This document shows positions 1-8,745 of a stretch of DNA of 64,000 nucleotides, piece by piece; the stretch's first letter is position 1; each line of letters opens with the position of its first letter. The DNA is from Neobacillus dielmonensis (lineage in GTDB: Bacteria; Bacillota; Bacilli; Bacillales; Cytobacillaceae), in contig NZ_HG942066.1 in NCBI RefSeq assembly GCF_000612665.1, positions 1 through 64,000 of the forward strand, read 5' to 3'. Under the pieces are notes generated by a model that was not told the origin of the DNA, made no database searches, and saw only the letters and a list, made by a program, of their open reading frames with translations. A program made the translations under genes and the position numbers.

Positions 1-167
1 GCTGCCAGGCTGTTTTAAAAAATTATATTATCGCGGGGTGGAGCAACGAGCGTTGCTTCAATGAATAATCTGCGAGTTGTACCCATCGAACTGCTGCTTG
101 AATTAGCCTACAGAGATGGGGAGTCCATGAAACAATGAGCATGGACTATCTAAATATTTCTAATTAT
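1..167 (+). other. tRNA 5'-end fragment and hairpins upstream of tRNA-Met
   Basis: No gene is visible here. Positions 32-45 (CGCGGGGTGGAGCA) repeat exactly the first 14 bases of the initiator tRNA that begins at 168, and the flanking ATTAT is shared too. After that point the sequence diverges into a GCAACG-AG-CGTTGC hairpin (43-56). A second small hairpin, GTCCATG/CATGGAC, lies at 123-146. The copy cannot fold as a tRNA. It could be a relic of a tRNA duplication or of recombination at a tRNA end. Confidence 0.5.
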
Positions 168-241
<74 letters not shown>

Positions 242-252
242 TCAAAAATGGT

Positions 253-287
253 GGATAGCGATTAGCGCTGTCCGCTATTTTTTTTGC
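253..287 (+). terminator. Rho-independent terminator after tRNA-Met
   Basis: Stem ATAGCG (255-260) pairs with CGCTAT (273-278) and runs into eight T residues. It closes the tRNA transcript. Confidence 0.65.
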
Positions 288-418
288 ACGTTTTTCAAAA
301 AGCAACAATATGTCTTATGAAGAATTAGCACATTGCACTCCGAAGAAGAAATAAAAAGGAGCTCCTTCCCTATAATAAAAAACAATTTAGGGAAATGATA
401 AATTAAAGGGGTGATAAT

Positions 419-1612
419 GTGTATTTTTTATTAAATGCACTAGGAGTAGTAGTTGTCATTGGTCTTATATACTTATGTTCTCCTAATAAAAGTAAGGTGA
501 ATTGGAAGTCAATCTTGAAATTGTTGGTTATAGATTTTCTAATTACTTGGTTCATGCTATCCACAAAAATTGGCTCCTGGGTAATTAGTAAAATCGCTTC
601 ATTTTTTACTTGGTTGATTGATTGTGCCAACGAAGGAATTTCGTTTGTCTTCCCTTCCGTTATGGCTAATGACCAGGTAGATTTCTTTTTTAGTGCATTA
701 ATGCCTATCATTTTTATCATTACGTTTTTTGATATTTTAACTTACTTTGGAATTTTAACTTGGATAATTGATAAAGTTGGCTGGCTGATTTCAAAGATAT
801 CTGGGTTGCCAAAGCTTGAAAGCTTCTTCTCCATCCAGATGATGTTTCTAGGGAACACAGAGGCGCTTGCTGTTATTCGCCAGCAGTTGACTGGATTGAG
901 CGAAAACCGCCTGTTAACCTTCGGAATTATGAGTATGAGCTGCATTAGTGGGTCAATTATAGGTGCCTATCTAACAATGGTCCCAGCTACCTATGTTTTT
1001 GTGGCCATTCCCTTGAATTGTTTAAATTCATTGTTGCTTGCAAATATGCTAAACCCTGTTCACGTTAGCGAAGAGGAAGATATTGTTTATGTTCCGACAA
1101 AAGAAGAGCGCGGAGACTTCTTTTCAACCATCTCCAACAGTATGCTCATTGGAATCAGAATGGTGATTGTTATTGCAGCGATGGTAATTGGCTATGTTGC
1201 CCTAACAGCAGGTGTTAATGGAATTTTGGGCTTTTTTGTGAAGGGACTGACGATTCAAAAAATATTCTCTTATATTTTTAGTCCATTCTCATTCTTGCTG
1301 GGGCTGCCTAAGGATGATGCGATGTATGTGGCACAATTAATGGGGATTAAGCTTTCAACTAATGAATTTGTAGGAATGCTTGATTTAACGAGCAGGTTAA
1401 AAGACCTCGCACCTCATACCGTTGCTGTTGCAGTTACGTTTCTTACTTCTTTTGCTAACTTTAGTACAGTAGGTATGATATATGGAGCATTTAATTCAAC
1501 GATAAGTGCGGAGAAATCAAAAGTTATTGGAAAAAATGTTTGGAAGCTTTTGGTTAGCGGGATGGCTGTATCATTATTAAGTGCTATGATTGTAGGACTG
1601 TTTGTTTGGTAA
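419..1612 (+). CDS. nupC: NupC-type nucleoside:cation symporter (CNT family)
   Basis: A 397-residue polytopic membrane protein that imports nucleosides with a cation, as known for Bacillus NupC (about 393 aa). Family landmarks are visible: a gate-type hydrophobic block at about residues 95-125, GNTEAL at 145-150, a conserved serine-rich SCISGSIIGAYL segment after it, and FANFSTVGMIYG near the C-terminus. The start is GTG at 419; an overlapping ATG at 417 reads straight into a stop. AAAGGGGTG at 405-413 is the ribosome binding site. The gene stands alone downstream of the tRNA terminator. A TATAAT box at 371-376 is a possible -10, but I see no good -35. Bacilli have several CNT paralogues, so the exact substrate range is not certain. 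Confidence 0.88.
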   Translation: MYFLLNALGVVVVIGLIYLCSPNKSKVNWKSILKLLVIDFLITWFMLSTKIGSWVISKIASFFTWLIDCANEGISFVFPSVMANDQVDFFFSALMPIIFIITFFDILTYFGILTWIIDKVGWLISKISGLPKLESFFSIQMMFLGNTEALAVIRQQLTGLSENRLLTFGIMSMSCISGSIIGAYLTMVPATYVFVAIPLNCLNSLLLANMLNPVHVSEEEDIVYVPTKEERGDFFSTISNSMLIGIRMVIVIAAMVIGYVALTAGVNGILGFFVKGLTIQKIFSYIFSPFSFLLGLPKDDAMYVAQLMGIKLSTNEFVGMLDLTSRLKDLAPHTVAVAVTFLTSFANFSTVGMIYGAFNSTISAEKSKVIGKNVWKLLVSGMAVSLLSAMIVGLFVW

Positions 1613-1696
1613 GGAAACTCTAATTGCTCTAGGGATTTATCATGAGCGTTGTTATAATAAATATATATTTTATGAGGGGAAACCAGGTATTTAAAA

Positions 1697-2260
1697 ATGG
1701 ACACAATGAACAAATGGAATCAAAAGTATAAGGAAAAATTAAATCGTCTGGAAGAGCCTCAACCCAATCAAAGATTAAAGAAATTTACTTCGTATCTTAA
1801 TGGAGGGGCAGCGCTTGAACTTGCTTGTGGGTTAGGTGGAAACAGCCTGCTTCTGGCTGGATTAAATTATCAAGTGCAGGCTATGGACATTTCGGACGTA
1901 GCCATTAACTATATAAAGGATTTGGCCGCAGCGCAGGGTTTATCGATCAACCCCAGAGTGTGTGATCTCACAAAAGGTGAAAACCTCAAATGGGAAGGAT
2001 TATTCGACCTGGTTGTTGTAACGTATTACCTGGATCGTTCCCTATTTTCCTCAATAAAAAAAGGTATAAAAAAGAATGGTTATTTTTTCATGGAGACTTA
2101 CTACATGTCACCGGGAAATGAAAATCAAGGGGTATCTGTACAATATAAGTTGAAGCCTCAGGAGCTTTTAACTGAATTTAGAGAATGGAAGGTTCTTTTT
2201 TACGAAGAAAATGAGCAAGAGGGAAGGCAATCGATATTTTGTCAGAAAATATATCATTAA
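1697..2260 (+). CDS. Class I SAM-dependent methyltransferase (TehB-like)
   Basis: A 187-residue protein with a Rossmann methyltransferase core. Motif I, the glycine-rich SAM loop, is ALELACGLGGN at residues 39-49, and the acidic residue that binds the SAM ribose is in AMDIS at about 62-66. The size and the lack of an extra domain match the small TehB/YodH-like group of methyltransferases, whose substrates are mostly unknown. GAGGGGAAACC lies about 14 nt before ATG 1697. It follows nupC by 84 nt and may be read with it. The substrate cannot be told from the sequence. Confidence 0.8.
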   Translation: MDTMNKWNQKYKEKLNRLEEPQPNQRLKKFTSYLNGGAALELACGLGGNSLLLAGLNYQVQAMDISDVAINYIKDLAAAQGLSINPRVCDLTKGENLKWEGLFDLVVVTYYLDRSLFSSIKKGIKKNGYFFMETYYMSPGNENQGVSVQYKLKPQELLTEFREWKVLFYEENEQEGRQSIFCQKIYH

Positions 2261-2291
2261 GAGGCGGTTGGGACTCTCCTGCCGCCTCTTA
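2258..2291. terminator. Hairpin between convergent genes
   Basis: AAGAGGCGG pairs with CCGCCTCTT around a 14-nt loop. It separates the methyltransferase (+) from the aminotransferase (-). The T tract is poor on either strand. Confidence 0.5.
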
Positions 2292-2320
2292 ATATTCCTA
2301 TATAGTTAGTAGGGAACCGC

Positions 2321-3403
2321 CTAAACCTCAACCTGGGCAATTTTGACTGTCCAGTTAAACGGATCTTCTTTCTTTCCAAGCTGTATTGCTGTCATTTCAT
2401 CATACAGGCGTTGTGAAATTTCTCCGATTTGATTATCGTTGATGGTAATGATCCGGCCGTTCCAATTCAATTCCCCTACTGGAGAGATAACTGCGGCTGT
2501 TCCGGCACCAAAGACTTCTTCCAATTCACCGCGTTCATAAGCTTCAAATACTTCTTCAATGGATATTCTTGCTTCACGTACTGGAACACCCCAGTATGCA
2601 AGTAGTTGGATAACGGAATCCCGGGTCACACCTGGTAAGATGCTGCCATTTAGTTTAGGTGTTACGACTTCCCCGTTGATTTTGAAGAAAATATTCATGC
2701 TGCCGACTTCTTCAACATATTTATTTTCTTTGGCATCCAGCCAAAGAATCTGAGCATAGCCCTTTGACTCGGCAATTTCTTGCGCCTTTAAGCTTGCTGC
2801 ATAATTTCCCGCAGTTTTTACGTGACCGACTCCACCGATAACTGCCCGGACATACTCTTCTTCCACATAGATTTTAACAGGGCTTAGTTGATCGCCATAA
2901 TAGGCCCCGGACGGAGATAAAATAACCATCAATTTATACTGTTGGGCTGGGCGCACACCGAGATATGGCTCTGTTGAAAAAATAAATGGACGAACGTATA
3001 GTGACGTTCCTGCCTCATTTGGTACCCAGTCCTTTTCGGTTAATACTAATTGTTTAATGGCTTTCAGTAGGAATCCTTCATCGATTTGCGGAATACAGAG
3101 TCTGTCGCATGAATCGTTTAGCCGCTTCATGTTTTTTTCAGGACGAAACATCTGAATGGTACCATCTGCTGTTCTATATGCCTTCAAGCCTTCAAAAATG
3201 GCTTGTCCATAGTGAAAAACCATGGCAGAAGGATCAAGTGTGATAGGTTCATACGGGGTAATTCGGGCTGCATGCCATCCGTTTTCAACATCGTAATCCA
3301 TTACCAACATATAATCAGTGAAATACTTTCCAAATCCTAAGGATGCAGGATCAGGCTTCTCCTTTAATACCTCTCTTTGGATAAAACCAATATCTTGACT
3401 CAT
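2321..3403 (-). CDS. ilvE: Branched-chain amino acid aminotransferase
   Basis: Fold-type IV PLP enzyme of 360 residues that interconverts Leu/Ile/Val and their 2-oxo acids with glutamate/2-oxoglutarate in the cytoplasm. The Schiff-base lysine is K196 in [12 protein letters not shown]. The segment [15 protein letters not shown] near residues 62-76 is typical of bacillary BCATs, and the length fits YwaA/YbgE of B. subtilis. ATG at 3403 is the chosen start because AAGAGGTG sits just upstream on the minus strand. An in-frame TTG six codons earlier has no ribosome binding site. I see no T-box or CodY-like operator that I can support. The gene is isolated from other ilv genes in this window. Confidence 0.93.
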   Translation of the reverse strand: MSQDIGFIQREVLKEKPDPASLGFGKYFTDYMLVMDYDVENGWHAARITPYEPITLDPSAMVFHYGQAIFEGLKAYRTADGTIQMFRPEKNMKRLNDSCDRLCIPQIDEGFLLKAIKQLVLTEKDWVPNEAGTSLYVRPFIFSTEPYLGVRPAQQYKLMVILSPSGAYYGDQLSPVKIYVEEEYVRAVIGGVGHVKTAGNYAASLKAQEIAESKGYAQILWLDAKENKYVEEVGSMNIFFKINGEVVTPKLNGSILPGVTRDSVIQLLAYWGVPVREARISIEEVFEAYERGELEEVFGAGTAAVISPVGELNWNGRIITINDNQIGEISQRLYDEMTAIQLGKKEDPFNWTVKIAQVEV

Positions 3404-3501
3404 GATTACACCTCTTAACAATTTAATATTTAAAATTGTGATACTATTCTCTATATTACTATATCACTTTAAACGGTAAAGATTCCATACATAGACTATA
3501 C

Positions 3502-3554
3502 TTTAATACATTAACGTGCCGGGGGCCTGTCCCCCGGCGCGTTAATGTATTAAA
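3502..3554. repeat. GC-rich palindromic repeat, copy 1
   Basis: A long inverted repeat whose arms AATACATTAACG and CGTTAATGTATT enclose GCCGGGGG-CCTGT-CCCCCGGC. It lies between the divergent aminotransferase and padR genes, upstream of both, so it is not a terminator for either. Related palindromes occur at 26139-26215 and 50361-50430, and a tandem relative at 12411-12640. Confidence 0.8.
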
Positions 3555-3622
3555 CAATTTTCAAGTATAAAGGAAAAAATTGTAAAATGGTTAAACTGGT
3601 GCTAATATTGAATTACACACAA

Positions 3623-3646
3623 TAGTGTATGATGCATAGTATATGA
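3623..3646. promoter_or_regulatory. Direct repeat upstream of padR, possible operator
   Basis: TAGTGTATGA (3623-3632) and TAGTATATGA (3637-3646) form a direct repeat with one mismatch, spaced 14 nt start to start, about 35 nt before the padR start. PadR regulators usually repress their own operon at ATGT/ACAT-rich sites, so autoregulation is plausible. This is inferred only. Confidence 0.3.
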
Positions 3647-3679
3647 CATAGGGTATAAAAAGAAATAAAGTGAGGTGAG

Positions 3680-4030
3680 ATGATGAGTACGCTGCTGAAT
3701 TCTTTGAGGGTCGAATTACGTAGAGGGACGTTGACCTTGGCGGTGTTAAGCCAGCTTCGGTCGCCACAATATGGTTATTCCCTTGTTCTATCTTTAGAGA
3801 AAAGCGGAATTACCATTGATCAAAGCACACTGTATCCGCTGCTTCGCCGACTGGAGAAACAGGAGCTGGTAACGAGCAGCTGGGATACTTCAGAAAGCAG
3901 GCCGCGGAAATATTACGTATTATGCGAGATGGGCTTAGAGGTTTTTCAGCAGTTAAAAAAAGAATGGCAACAGCTTTCAGAAGAACTATATTTATTATTA
4001 AAAGGGGATGATCCTGATGAACCTAATTGA
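3680..4030 (+). CDS. PadR-family transcriptional regulator
   Basis: A 116-residue winged-helix repressor. The segment from RRGTLTLAVL through YGYSLVLSLEKSG to STLYPLLRRLEKQELV (about residues 15-65) is the PadR DNA-binding domain, and SRPRKYYVL is the wing. The short helical tail (about 85-110) would form the dimer helix. Two adjacent ATG codons (3680 and 3683) follow GTGAGGTGAG, so either could start. It overlaps the following membrane protein gene by 14 nt, an arrangement typical of PadR/HAAS pairs, and probably controls that gene. Confidence 0.88.
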   Translation: MMSTLLNSLRVELRRGTLTLAVLSQLRSPQYGYSLVLSLEKSGITIDQSTLYPLLRRLEKQELVTSSWDTSESRPRKYYVLCEMGLEVFQQLKKEWQQLSEELYLLLKGDDPDEPN

Positions 4031-5054
4031 CCTTTATATACAAGAAGTCACTCGCAGGCTTCCTATAAAAAGCAGGCAGGATATTGCACTTGAACTCCGC
4101 TCTACAATCGAGGATATGCTGCCGGAAGATTATACCGAGGAAGATGTTACGTTAGTTTTAAAGAAATTGGGTAATCCAGCTGTTCTGGCGAACGGATATA
4201 TGGATCGGCCGATGTACTTAATTGGCCCCAAATATTACGAACTTTATATTCAATGGTTTAAATGGATTTTGCCCATTGCCGTTACCATTACTTTAGTGGG
4301 TTTCTTTGTTGGGACCATTATGGCAGCGCCGGAAAATCAAACGCTGATTATATTTGTGGCAAAGCAGGCTATTTCCGAAGGGATCGTCCAGGTGCTGTTT
4401 ACCATGTTTCAAGTGTTTTTCTGGCTGACTCTGGTATTTGCGGTCATTGAAAGAGTGGATCATAAAGGCCATAAGCCGCAAGGGAGCTGTTTTAAGGAGT
4501 GGGCACCCGAGGACTTAAAAAAAATAACAGTCTTACCAAAAGAAAGGGCAGTCCCAACGATGGAAACAGTTGGCCGTATGATATGGACAGTGATTTGGGT
4601 AACGGTTTATTTTAACGCTGACAACATTTTAGGGATATATAAGCAGGGGACTGAAGGGATGATGTCAGTTACTCCATCTTTGAACCAAGATGTGCTTAAC
4701 GCTAATTGGCTCCTAGTTATTTTGGCAGCTATATTAGAAATAGGACTGAGTATTTACAAATGGAAAGCTAAACAATGGACGATTAAACTGGCCTGGGTCA
4801 ATGCGATCAGCCAAATCATTTCATTACTATTATTCACTATAATTATTACTTCTCCCAACTTATTCACTTCGGAATATAGCAGTTTCTTAACCAACAACCT
4901 TACCTTCATCCATCATCCAGAAACCTTTATTATTCGGATCATCATCGCTGTATTTTTAATATCTATAGCAGCTGATGCCTACCAAGGATTTAAAAAGGCC
5001 TATTTCCCGGTTCCCACAGACAATAGCCATAAAAAATCTGGGGTAGGTAAATGA
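4017..5054 (+). CDS. HAAS-domain multi-pass membrane protein
   Basis: A 345-residue protein. The N-terminal region of about 65 residues (LYIQEVTRRLP, LRSTIEDMLP, LKKLGNPAVLANGY) has the features of the HAAS/DUF1700 signalling domain that pairs with PadR regulators. It is followed by six or so membrane segments (for example near residues 80-105, 120-145, 180-200, 225-245, 260-280 and 300-320). ATG 4017 is preferred over ATG 4008 because AAAGGGG (4001-4007) is then 9 nt away. The start lies inside padR, so translation is probably coupled. The downstream physiological role is unknown; members of this family often link to envelope stress or drug response. Confidence 0.75.
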   Translation: MNLIDLYIQEVTRRLPIKSRQDIALELRSTIEDMLPEDYTEEDVTLVLKKLGNPAVLANGYMDRPMYLIGPKYYELYIQWFKWILPIAVTITLVGFFVGTIMAAPENQTLIIFVAKQAISEGIVQVLFTMFQVFFWLTLVFAVIERVDHKGHKPQGSCFKEWAPEDLKKITVLPKERAVPTMETVGRMIWTVIWVTVYFNADNILGIYKQGTEGMMSVTPSLNQDVLNANWLLVILAAILEIGLSIYKWKAKQWTIKLAWVNAISQIISLLLFTIIITSPNLFTSEYSSFLTNNLTFIHHPETFIIRIIIAVFLISIAADAYQGFKKAYFPVPTDNSHKKSGVGK

Positions 5055-5136
5055 AAAATATCAAGACCATGAGTTTCGCCTCTTGAACAGATTCTAGAAA
5101 CATCCCCCATTACCAATTAAAAAATATCATTAAATG

Positions 5137-5154
5137 TGAAAAAGTACTTTTTCA
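5137..5154. repeat. Perfect 18-bp palindrome
   Basis: TGAAAAAGTACTTTTTCA is a perfect palindrome between the HAAS gene and the esterase gene, 65 nt before the esterase start. It could be an operator for a dimeric regulator or a weak terminator. No T tract follows. Confidence 0.35.
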
Positions 5155-5218
5155 AATGGTTTTAATCCATTAAAATGAAACAAATACTATGTTTACGAAG
5201 CCGCATGGGGGAAAGAAA

Positions 5219-6037
5219 ATGAAAAAGAGATGGAGCCAAAAAACCACTTTGACGGTTTTACTAATATTTACTGCATGTTTAATCTGGGCTGCAGGATTAT
5301 ATACGTCCCAATCTCCTTTGCATAAAGCATATGGGCAGCAGCCGAATGGCTCTATAACCATTTATCTCGCAGGTGATTCAACGGTTTCCAATTACTCAAG
5401 CAAGTTAGCCCCAAGGGAAGGCTGGGGGCAGGAATTGGCTGGGATGTTTGACGGGAAAGTCGTCGTGAACAACCAGGCTAAACCAGGAAGAAGTTCGAAA
5501 AGTTTTATAGACGAAGGAAGACTGAACACGATTCTGGGCCAAATAAAAGAGGGGGACTATTTGTTCATCCAGTTTGGCCACAATGATGAAAAAATCAAAC
5601 ATCCCAACCTTTACACAGAACCTTTTACCACTTATAAAAGCTATTTAAAGCAATATATTGATGGTGCTCGGCAAAAGGGGGCAATTCCCATCCTTGTGAC
5701 CCCAGTCGAAAGAAGGAGATTCTCACCAAGTGGAAAAGTATTGTCCTCCCATGGCCAATATCCTGCTGCCATGCGAGAACTGGCTAAAGAAGAGAATGTC
5801 CCTGTGATCGATTTAACGGCAAGAAGTAAGGAGTTATTTCAAGAATTTGGGCCGCGGGAAACCAAGAATTTATTTTTATGGCTTATTCCCGGGGACTCAC
5901 CAAACTATCCTGATGGTGTAAAAGATGGAACCCATTTCCAGAAAGAAGGGGCACAGGAAATAGCGGAATTAGTGGTAGAGGAAATGAATAAATTGAATTT
6001 GCCATTAACGAACCATGTTCGAAAAGAGTTCCAATAA
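5219..6037 (+). CDS. Secreted SGNH/GDSL esterase, rhamnogalacturonan acetylesterase-like
   Basis: A 272-residue protein with a basic N-terminus and a hydrophobic segment (residues 8-28), so exported or membrane-tethered. SGNH blocks: AGDST with nucleophile S54, GxND in FGHND with N122, and DGTH with D236 and H239. The order and spacing fit the rhamnogalacturonan acetylesterase (RhgT/YesT) branch, which deacetylates pectin side chains. No pectin lyase or transport genes are nearby, so the substrate is inferred from the family. ATG 5219 is chosen for the GGGGGAAAG site just before it; an upstream in-frame ATG at 5189 has none. A strong terminator follows. Confidence 0.82.
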   Translation: MKKRWSQKTTLTVLLIFTACLIWAAGLYTSQSPLHKAYGQQPNGSITIYLAGDSTVSNYSSKLAPREGWGQELAGMFDGKVVVNNQAKPGRSSKSFIDEGRLNTILGQIKEGDYLFIQFGHNDEKIKHPNLYTEPFTTYKSYLKQYIDGARQKGAIPILVTPVERRRFSPSGKVLSSHGQYPAAMRELAKEENVPVIDLTARSKELFQEFGPRETKNLFLWLIPGDSPNYPDGVKDGTHFQKEGAQEIAELVVEEMNKLNLPLTNHVRKEFQ

Positions 6038-6053
6038 TCATTTTTTATGCTTT

Positions 6054-6080
6054 AGGCCGCAGCTTGCGGCCTTTTAATTT
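6054..6080 (+). terminator. Rho-independent terminator of the esterase gene
   Basis: AGGCCGCA-GCT-TGCGGCCT stem followed by TTTTAATTTTTT. Confidence 0.85.
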
Positions 6081-6168
6081 TTTAGCGACTTTAATAAATG
6101 CTTGGTTCTGATATGAATATCTTTTCATGAAATAATATTGAAGTGAGTATAACATAGTAAAAATTCAC

Positions 6169-6183
6169 ATGTAAGCGCATTAC
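6169..6183. promoter_or_regulatory. Candidate CcpA (cre) site
   Basis: TGTAAGCGCATTAC matches the cre pattern TGWAARCGYTWNCW at 11 of 14 positions, with the core AAGCGC intact. It lies about 115 nt before the transporter start at 6299, so the transporter/M20 operon may be under carbon catabolite control. Confidence 0.4.
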
Positions 6184-6298
6184 TTAAATATTTTAATAGT
6201 TTTAATTGACTGAATAATATAATTATATTATTATTTTAATAACATATTTTTTAGTGTTGCGAAATAATTCAAATAATAGTAGAAATGAAGGTGTACAT

Positions 6299-7495
6299 AT
6301 GTCACAAATGCTAGCTTTAGTCATTGTGGTTTTTATTTTATTAGTTGGGGATTGGGTCGCTATCAGAACCAAAGCTTGGGTGCCGTCCATGTTTATCAGT
6401 GCTGTGCTGTTCCTAATTGGTTACTGGACCTTTTTTCCAAAAGAAATTGTCTCCATAGCGGGTATCCCATCAGTTGTTGCTACCATGCTGATGTACTTGC
6501 TTATTACCAATATGGGTACCCTGTTGTCCTTGCAGGAATTAAAGGCCCAATGGAAGACGATTTTGATCGCAATCACAGGTATTTTAGGGATAGTTGTATT
6601 TTTATTAAGTATCGGAACACTTATCTTTGGCTTTAAAACCATGGTTGTTGCCGTCCCTCCTTTAGTAGGCGGTGTGGTTTCTGCGTTAATCATGTCGGAA
6701 GGAGCTAAAACAGCTGGCCTCGCGTCACTATCGGTGTTCGCCATTGTCATTTATGTCATGCAGGGGTTTGCTGGCTATCCGCTTACTTCCATCATGTTGA
6801 AAAAAGAAGGAAAGCGGCTGCTTGAAAAGTACCGCAATGGGGAACTAATGCATGCAGATCAAGTGCAAGCATCCGCCGAAACAGCAGCAACAGTGGATTT
6901 CGAGCTAAAACTTTTTAAAAGTCTTCCAGAAAAGTACAACACTGAATTCTTTAAGTTTTTTAGACTGGCAGTAGTGGCGTTTTTAGCCTACTTAGTTTCA
7001 ACTCTATTAGCACCTGTTGTTTCCGTCAGCCCATTTGTTCTTTGCTTACTGTTCGGGATCATCGGAAAAAGCATTGGCTTTTTGGAAAAGCAAGCCTTGC
7101 AAAAAGCAAATGGCTTCGGTTTTGCGATGATGGGTCTGATGCTGTTTATTTTTGATGGATTAAAGCAAGCAACACCTAGCATGATGATGGAAATCATCTG
7201 GCCATTGATTGGGACGATTGTGATTGGTGTTATTGGCATGTACGTTTTCTCGTTCATTGCAGGCAAAGTCCTAAAAGTAAGCAAGGAAATGGCCTTTGCA
7301 GTTTCTTTAACAGCCCTTTACGGATTTCCGGCTGACTTTATCATTACAAATGAAGTAATCAAGTCGTTAACCAACGATGAAAAAGAAAAAGAAGTGCTGA
7401 CAAGCCATATGCTGCCTCCAATGCTGGTTGGCGGGTTTATCACCGTTACCATTGTTTCGGTTATCTTAGCAGGCATTTTCGTGAAATTCTTGTAA
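6299..7495 (+). CDS. Putative 10-12 TM transporter, M20 operon
   Basis: A 398-residue hydrophobic protein of a secondary-transporter type I cannot place in a named family. It has about eleven membrane segments and a hydrophilic loop near residues 175-215 (KKEGKRLLEKYRNGELMHA). Glycine-rich stretches such as PPLVGGVVSALIMSEGAKTAG recall the discontinuous helices of GltS-like carriers. ATG 6299 is chosen over an upstream in-frame start (6254) because AAGGTG lies 5 nt before it. It begins a three-gene operon with two M20 amidohydrolases, so it likely imports an N-acyl, N-carbamoyl or peptide-type substrate that they cleave. Confidence 0.6.
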   Translation: MSQMLALVIVVFILLVGDWVAIRTKAWVPSMFISAVLFLIGYWTFFPKEIVSIAGIPSVVATMLMYLLITNMGTLLSLQELKAQWKTILIAITGILGIVVFLLSIGTLIFGFKTMVVAVPPLVGGVVSALIMSEGAKTAGLASLSVFAIVIYVMQGFAGYPLTSIMLKKEGKRLLEKYRNGELMHADQVQASAETAATVDFELKLFKSLPEKYNTEFFKFFRLAVVAFLAYLVSTLLAPVVSVSPFVLCLLFGIIGKSIGFLEKQALQKANGFGFAMMGLMLFIFDGLKQATPSMMMEIIWPLIGTIVIGVIGMYVFSFIAGKVLKVSKEMAFAVSLTALYGFPADFIITNEVIKSLTNDEKEKEVLTSHMLPPMLVGGFITVTIVSVILAGIFVKFL

Positions 7496-7514
7496 AAAGA
7501 CAGGGGAGATTGAA

Positions 7515-8744
7515 ATGAACGACCTTCAAACTCGAATAGAAGGACATATCAACAAATTAAGCAAATTTACAGCAACTCCGGGAAAAGGGACAACGCGGCT
7601 GACTTATAGTCAGGAAGATCAACAGGCCCGGGAATATATCAAAGAAAAAATGAAGGAATACGGGTTACAAGTCCGGGAAGATGGCTTAGGGAATATTTTT
7701 GGAAAAATGGAGGGGACGATACAGGATGCGCCAAGCGTGTTAATTGGCTCCCACTTTGATTCCGTCCCCAATGGAGGTTCCTATGATGGTCCGGCAGGTG
7801 TTGTGGCTGGTTTGGAGGTAGCCGCTTTATTTGCTCAAAACAAAATCAAGCCTAAGTATCCACTGGAAGTTATTGCTTTGATTGAAGAAGAAGGAGCCAG
7901 ATTTGGCGGAGGATTAATGGGATCTCGCGGTATGACTGGACTGCTTAGTGAGGAAGATTTTAAAAATTTAAAGGATAATGACGGTATCTCAACCGTAGAA
8001 GCCATGACCAAGATCGGGCTGGATCCAGCGCTTCCTAAAAAGCGGGATCCCAAGACATTGAAAGCCTTCTTGGAGTTACATATTGAGCAGGGACCTATTT
8101 TAGAAGAGAAAAATATCCCAATCGGTGTTGTAGAAACCATTGTGGGTTTGACTCAGTATGAAATTACGGTAGAAGGGCAGGCCGGGCATGCGGGGACTAC
8201 ACCTATGGATCGCCGCGCGGACGCCTTAGTGACCGCAGCACAGATGATTGCCCAATTCCCGACGCTTGCCATCGAAGAGGGAGAAGGTACTGTAATGACA
8301 ACAGGGAAACTAAATGTATTCCCCAACGGTGCCAATGTCATCCCGAAAAAAGTGGTCTTCACCGTTGATATTCGCTCCGGCAAAGAAGAACATATTCAGA
8401 ATGTGATCGGCAAATTAAACGAATTAATAGATTCCTATACTCAAAATGGAATACAAGTAACCGCTGTTCAGCAGTTATACATGCAGCCAAAGGCAATGAA
8501 TCCTGAAATTGTTGCCCTTTTAAAACAAACCAGCAATGCTTTAACTATCCCGTATAGCTCGATAAACAGCGGTGCCGGGCATGATGCCATGGTTTTATCG
8601 GACGTGACAGAAGTGGGCATGGTGTTCATCCCTAGTAAAGATGGGCTAAGCCATTGCCCGGAAGAATGGTCAGACTCGCTTCATATAGCAAACGCCGTTG
8701 AGATTCTATATGAAACAGCCAAGAAATTAACGGAGGCAGAGTAA
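7515..8744 (+). CDS. M20 family hydantoinase/carbamoylase-type amidase
   Basis: A 409-residue Zn-dependent amidohydrolase of the N-carbamoyl-L-amino-acid hydrolase / allantoate amidohydrolase group. Metal ligands are visible: H80 in GSHFDSVPNGG, bridging D91 in YDGPAGV, the EEEGARF glutamates at 124-126, and H189 in LELHIEQGP. The dimerisation (lid) domain spans about 210-325, including the GHAGTTPMDRR motif that contacts substrate. The C-terminal SGAGHDA supplies the last His. It would release an amino acid from a carbamoyl or ureido compound in the cytoplasm. It is 19 nt after the transporter and 1 nt before the next M20 gene, so one operon. Confidence 0.85.
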   Translation: MNDLQTRIEGHINKLSKFTATPGKGTTRLTYSQEDQQAREYIKEKMKEYGLQVREDGLGNIFGKMEGTIQDAPSVLIGSHFDSVPNGGSYDGPAGVVAGLEVAALFAQNKIKPKYPLEVIALIEEEGARFGGGLMGSRGMTGLLSEEDFKNLKDNDGISTVEAMTKIGLDPALPKKRDPKTLKAFLELHIEQGPILEEKNIPIGVVETIVGLTQYEITVEGQAGHAGTTPMDRRADALVTAAQMIAQFPTLAIEEGEGTVMTTGKLNVFPNGANVIPKKVVFTVDIRSGKEEHIQNVIGKLNELIDSYTQNGIQVTAVQQLYMQPKAMNPEIVALLKQTSNALTIPYSSINSGAGHDAMVLSDVTEVGMVFIPSKDGLSHCPEEWSDSLHIANAVEILYETAKKLTEAE

Positions 8745-8745
8745 A

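Noticed and set aside
3404..3680. T-box or leucine-type leader before the aminotransferase gene
   Set aside because: No AGGGTGGNACCGCG element or terminator is present upstream on the minus strand.
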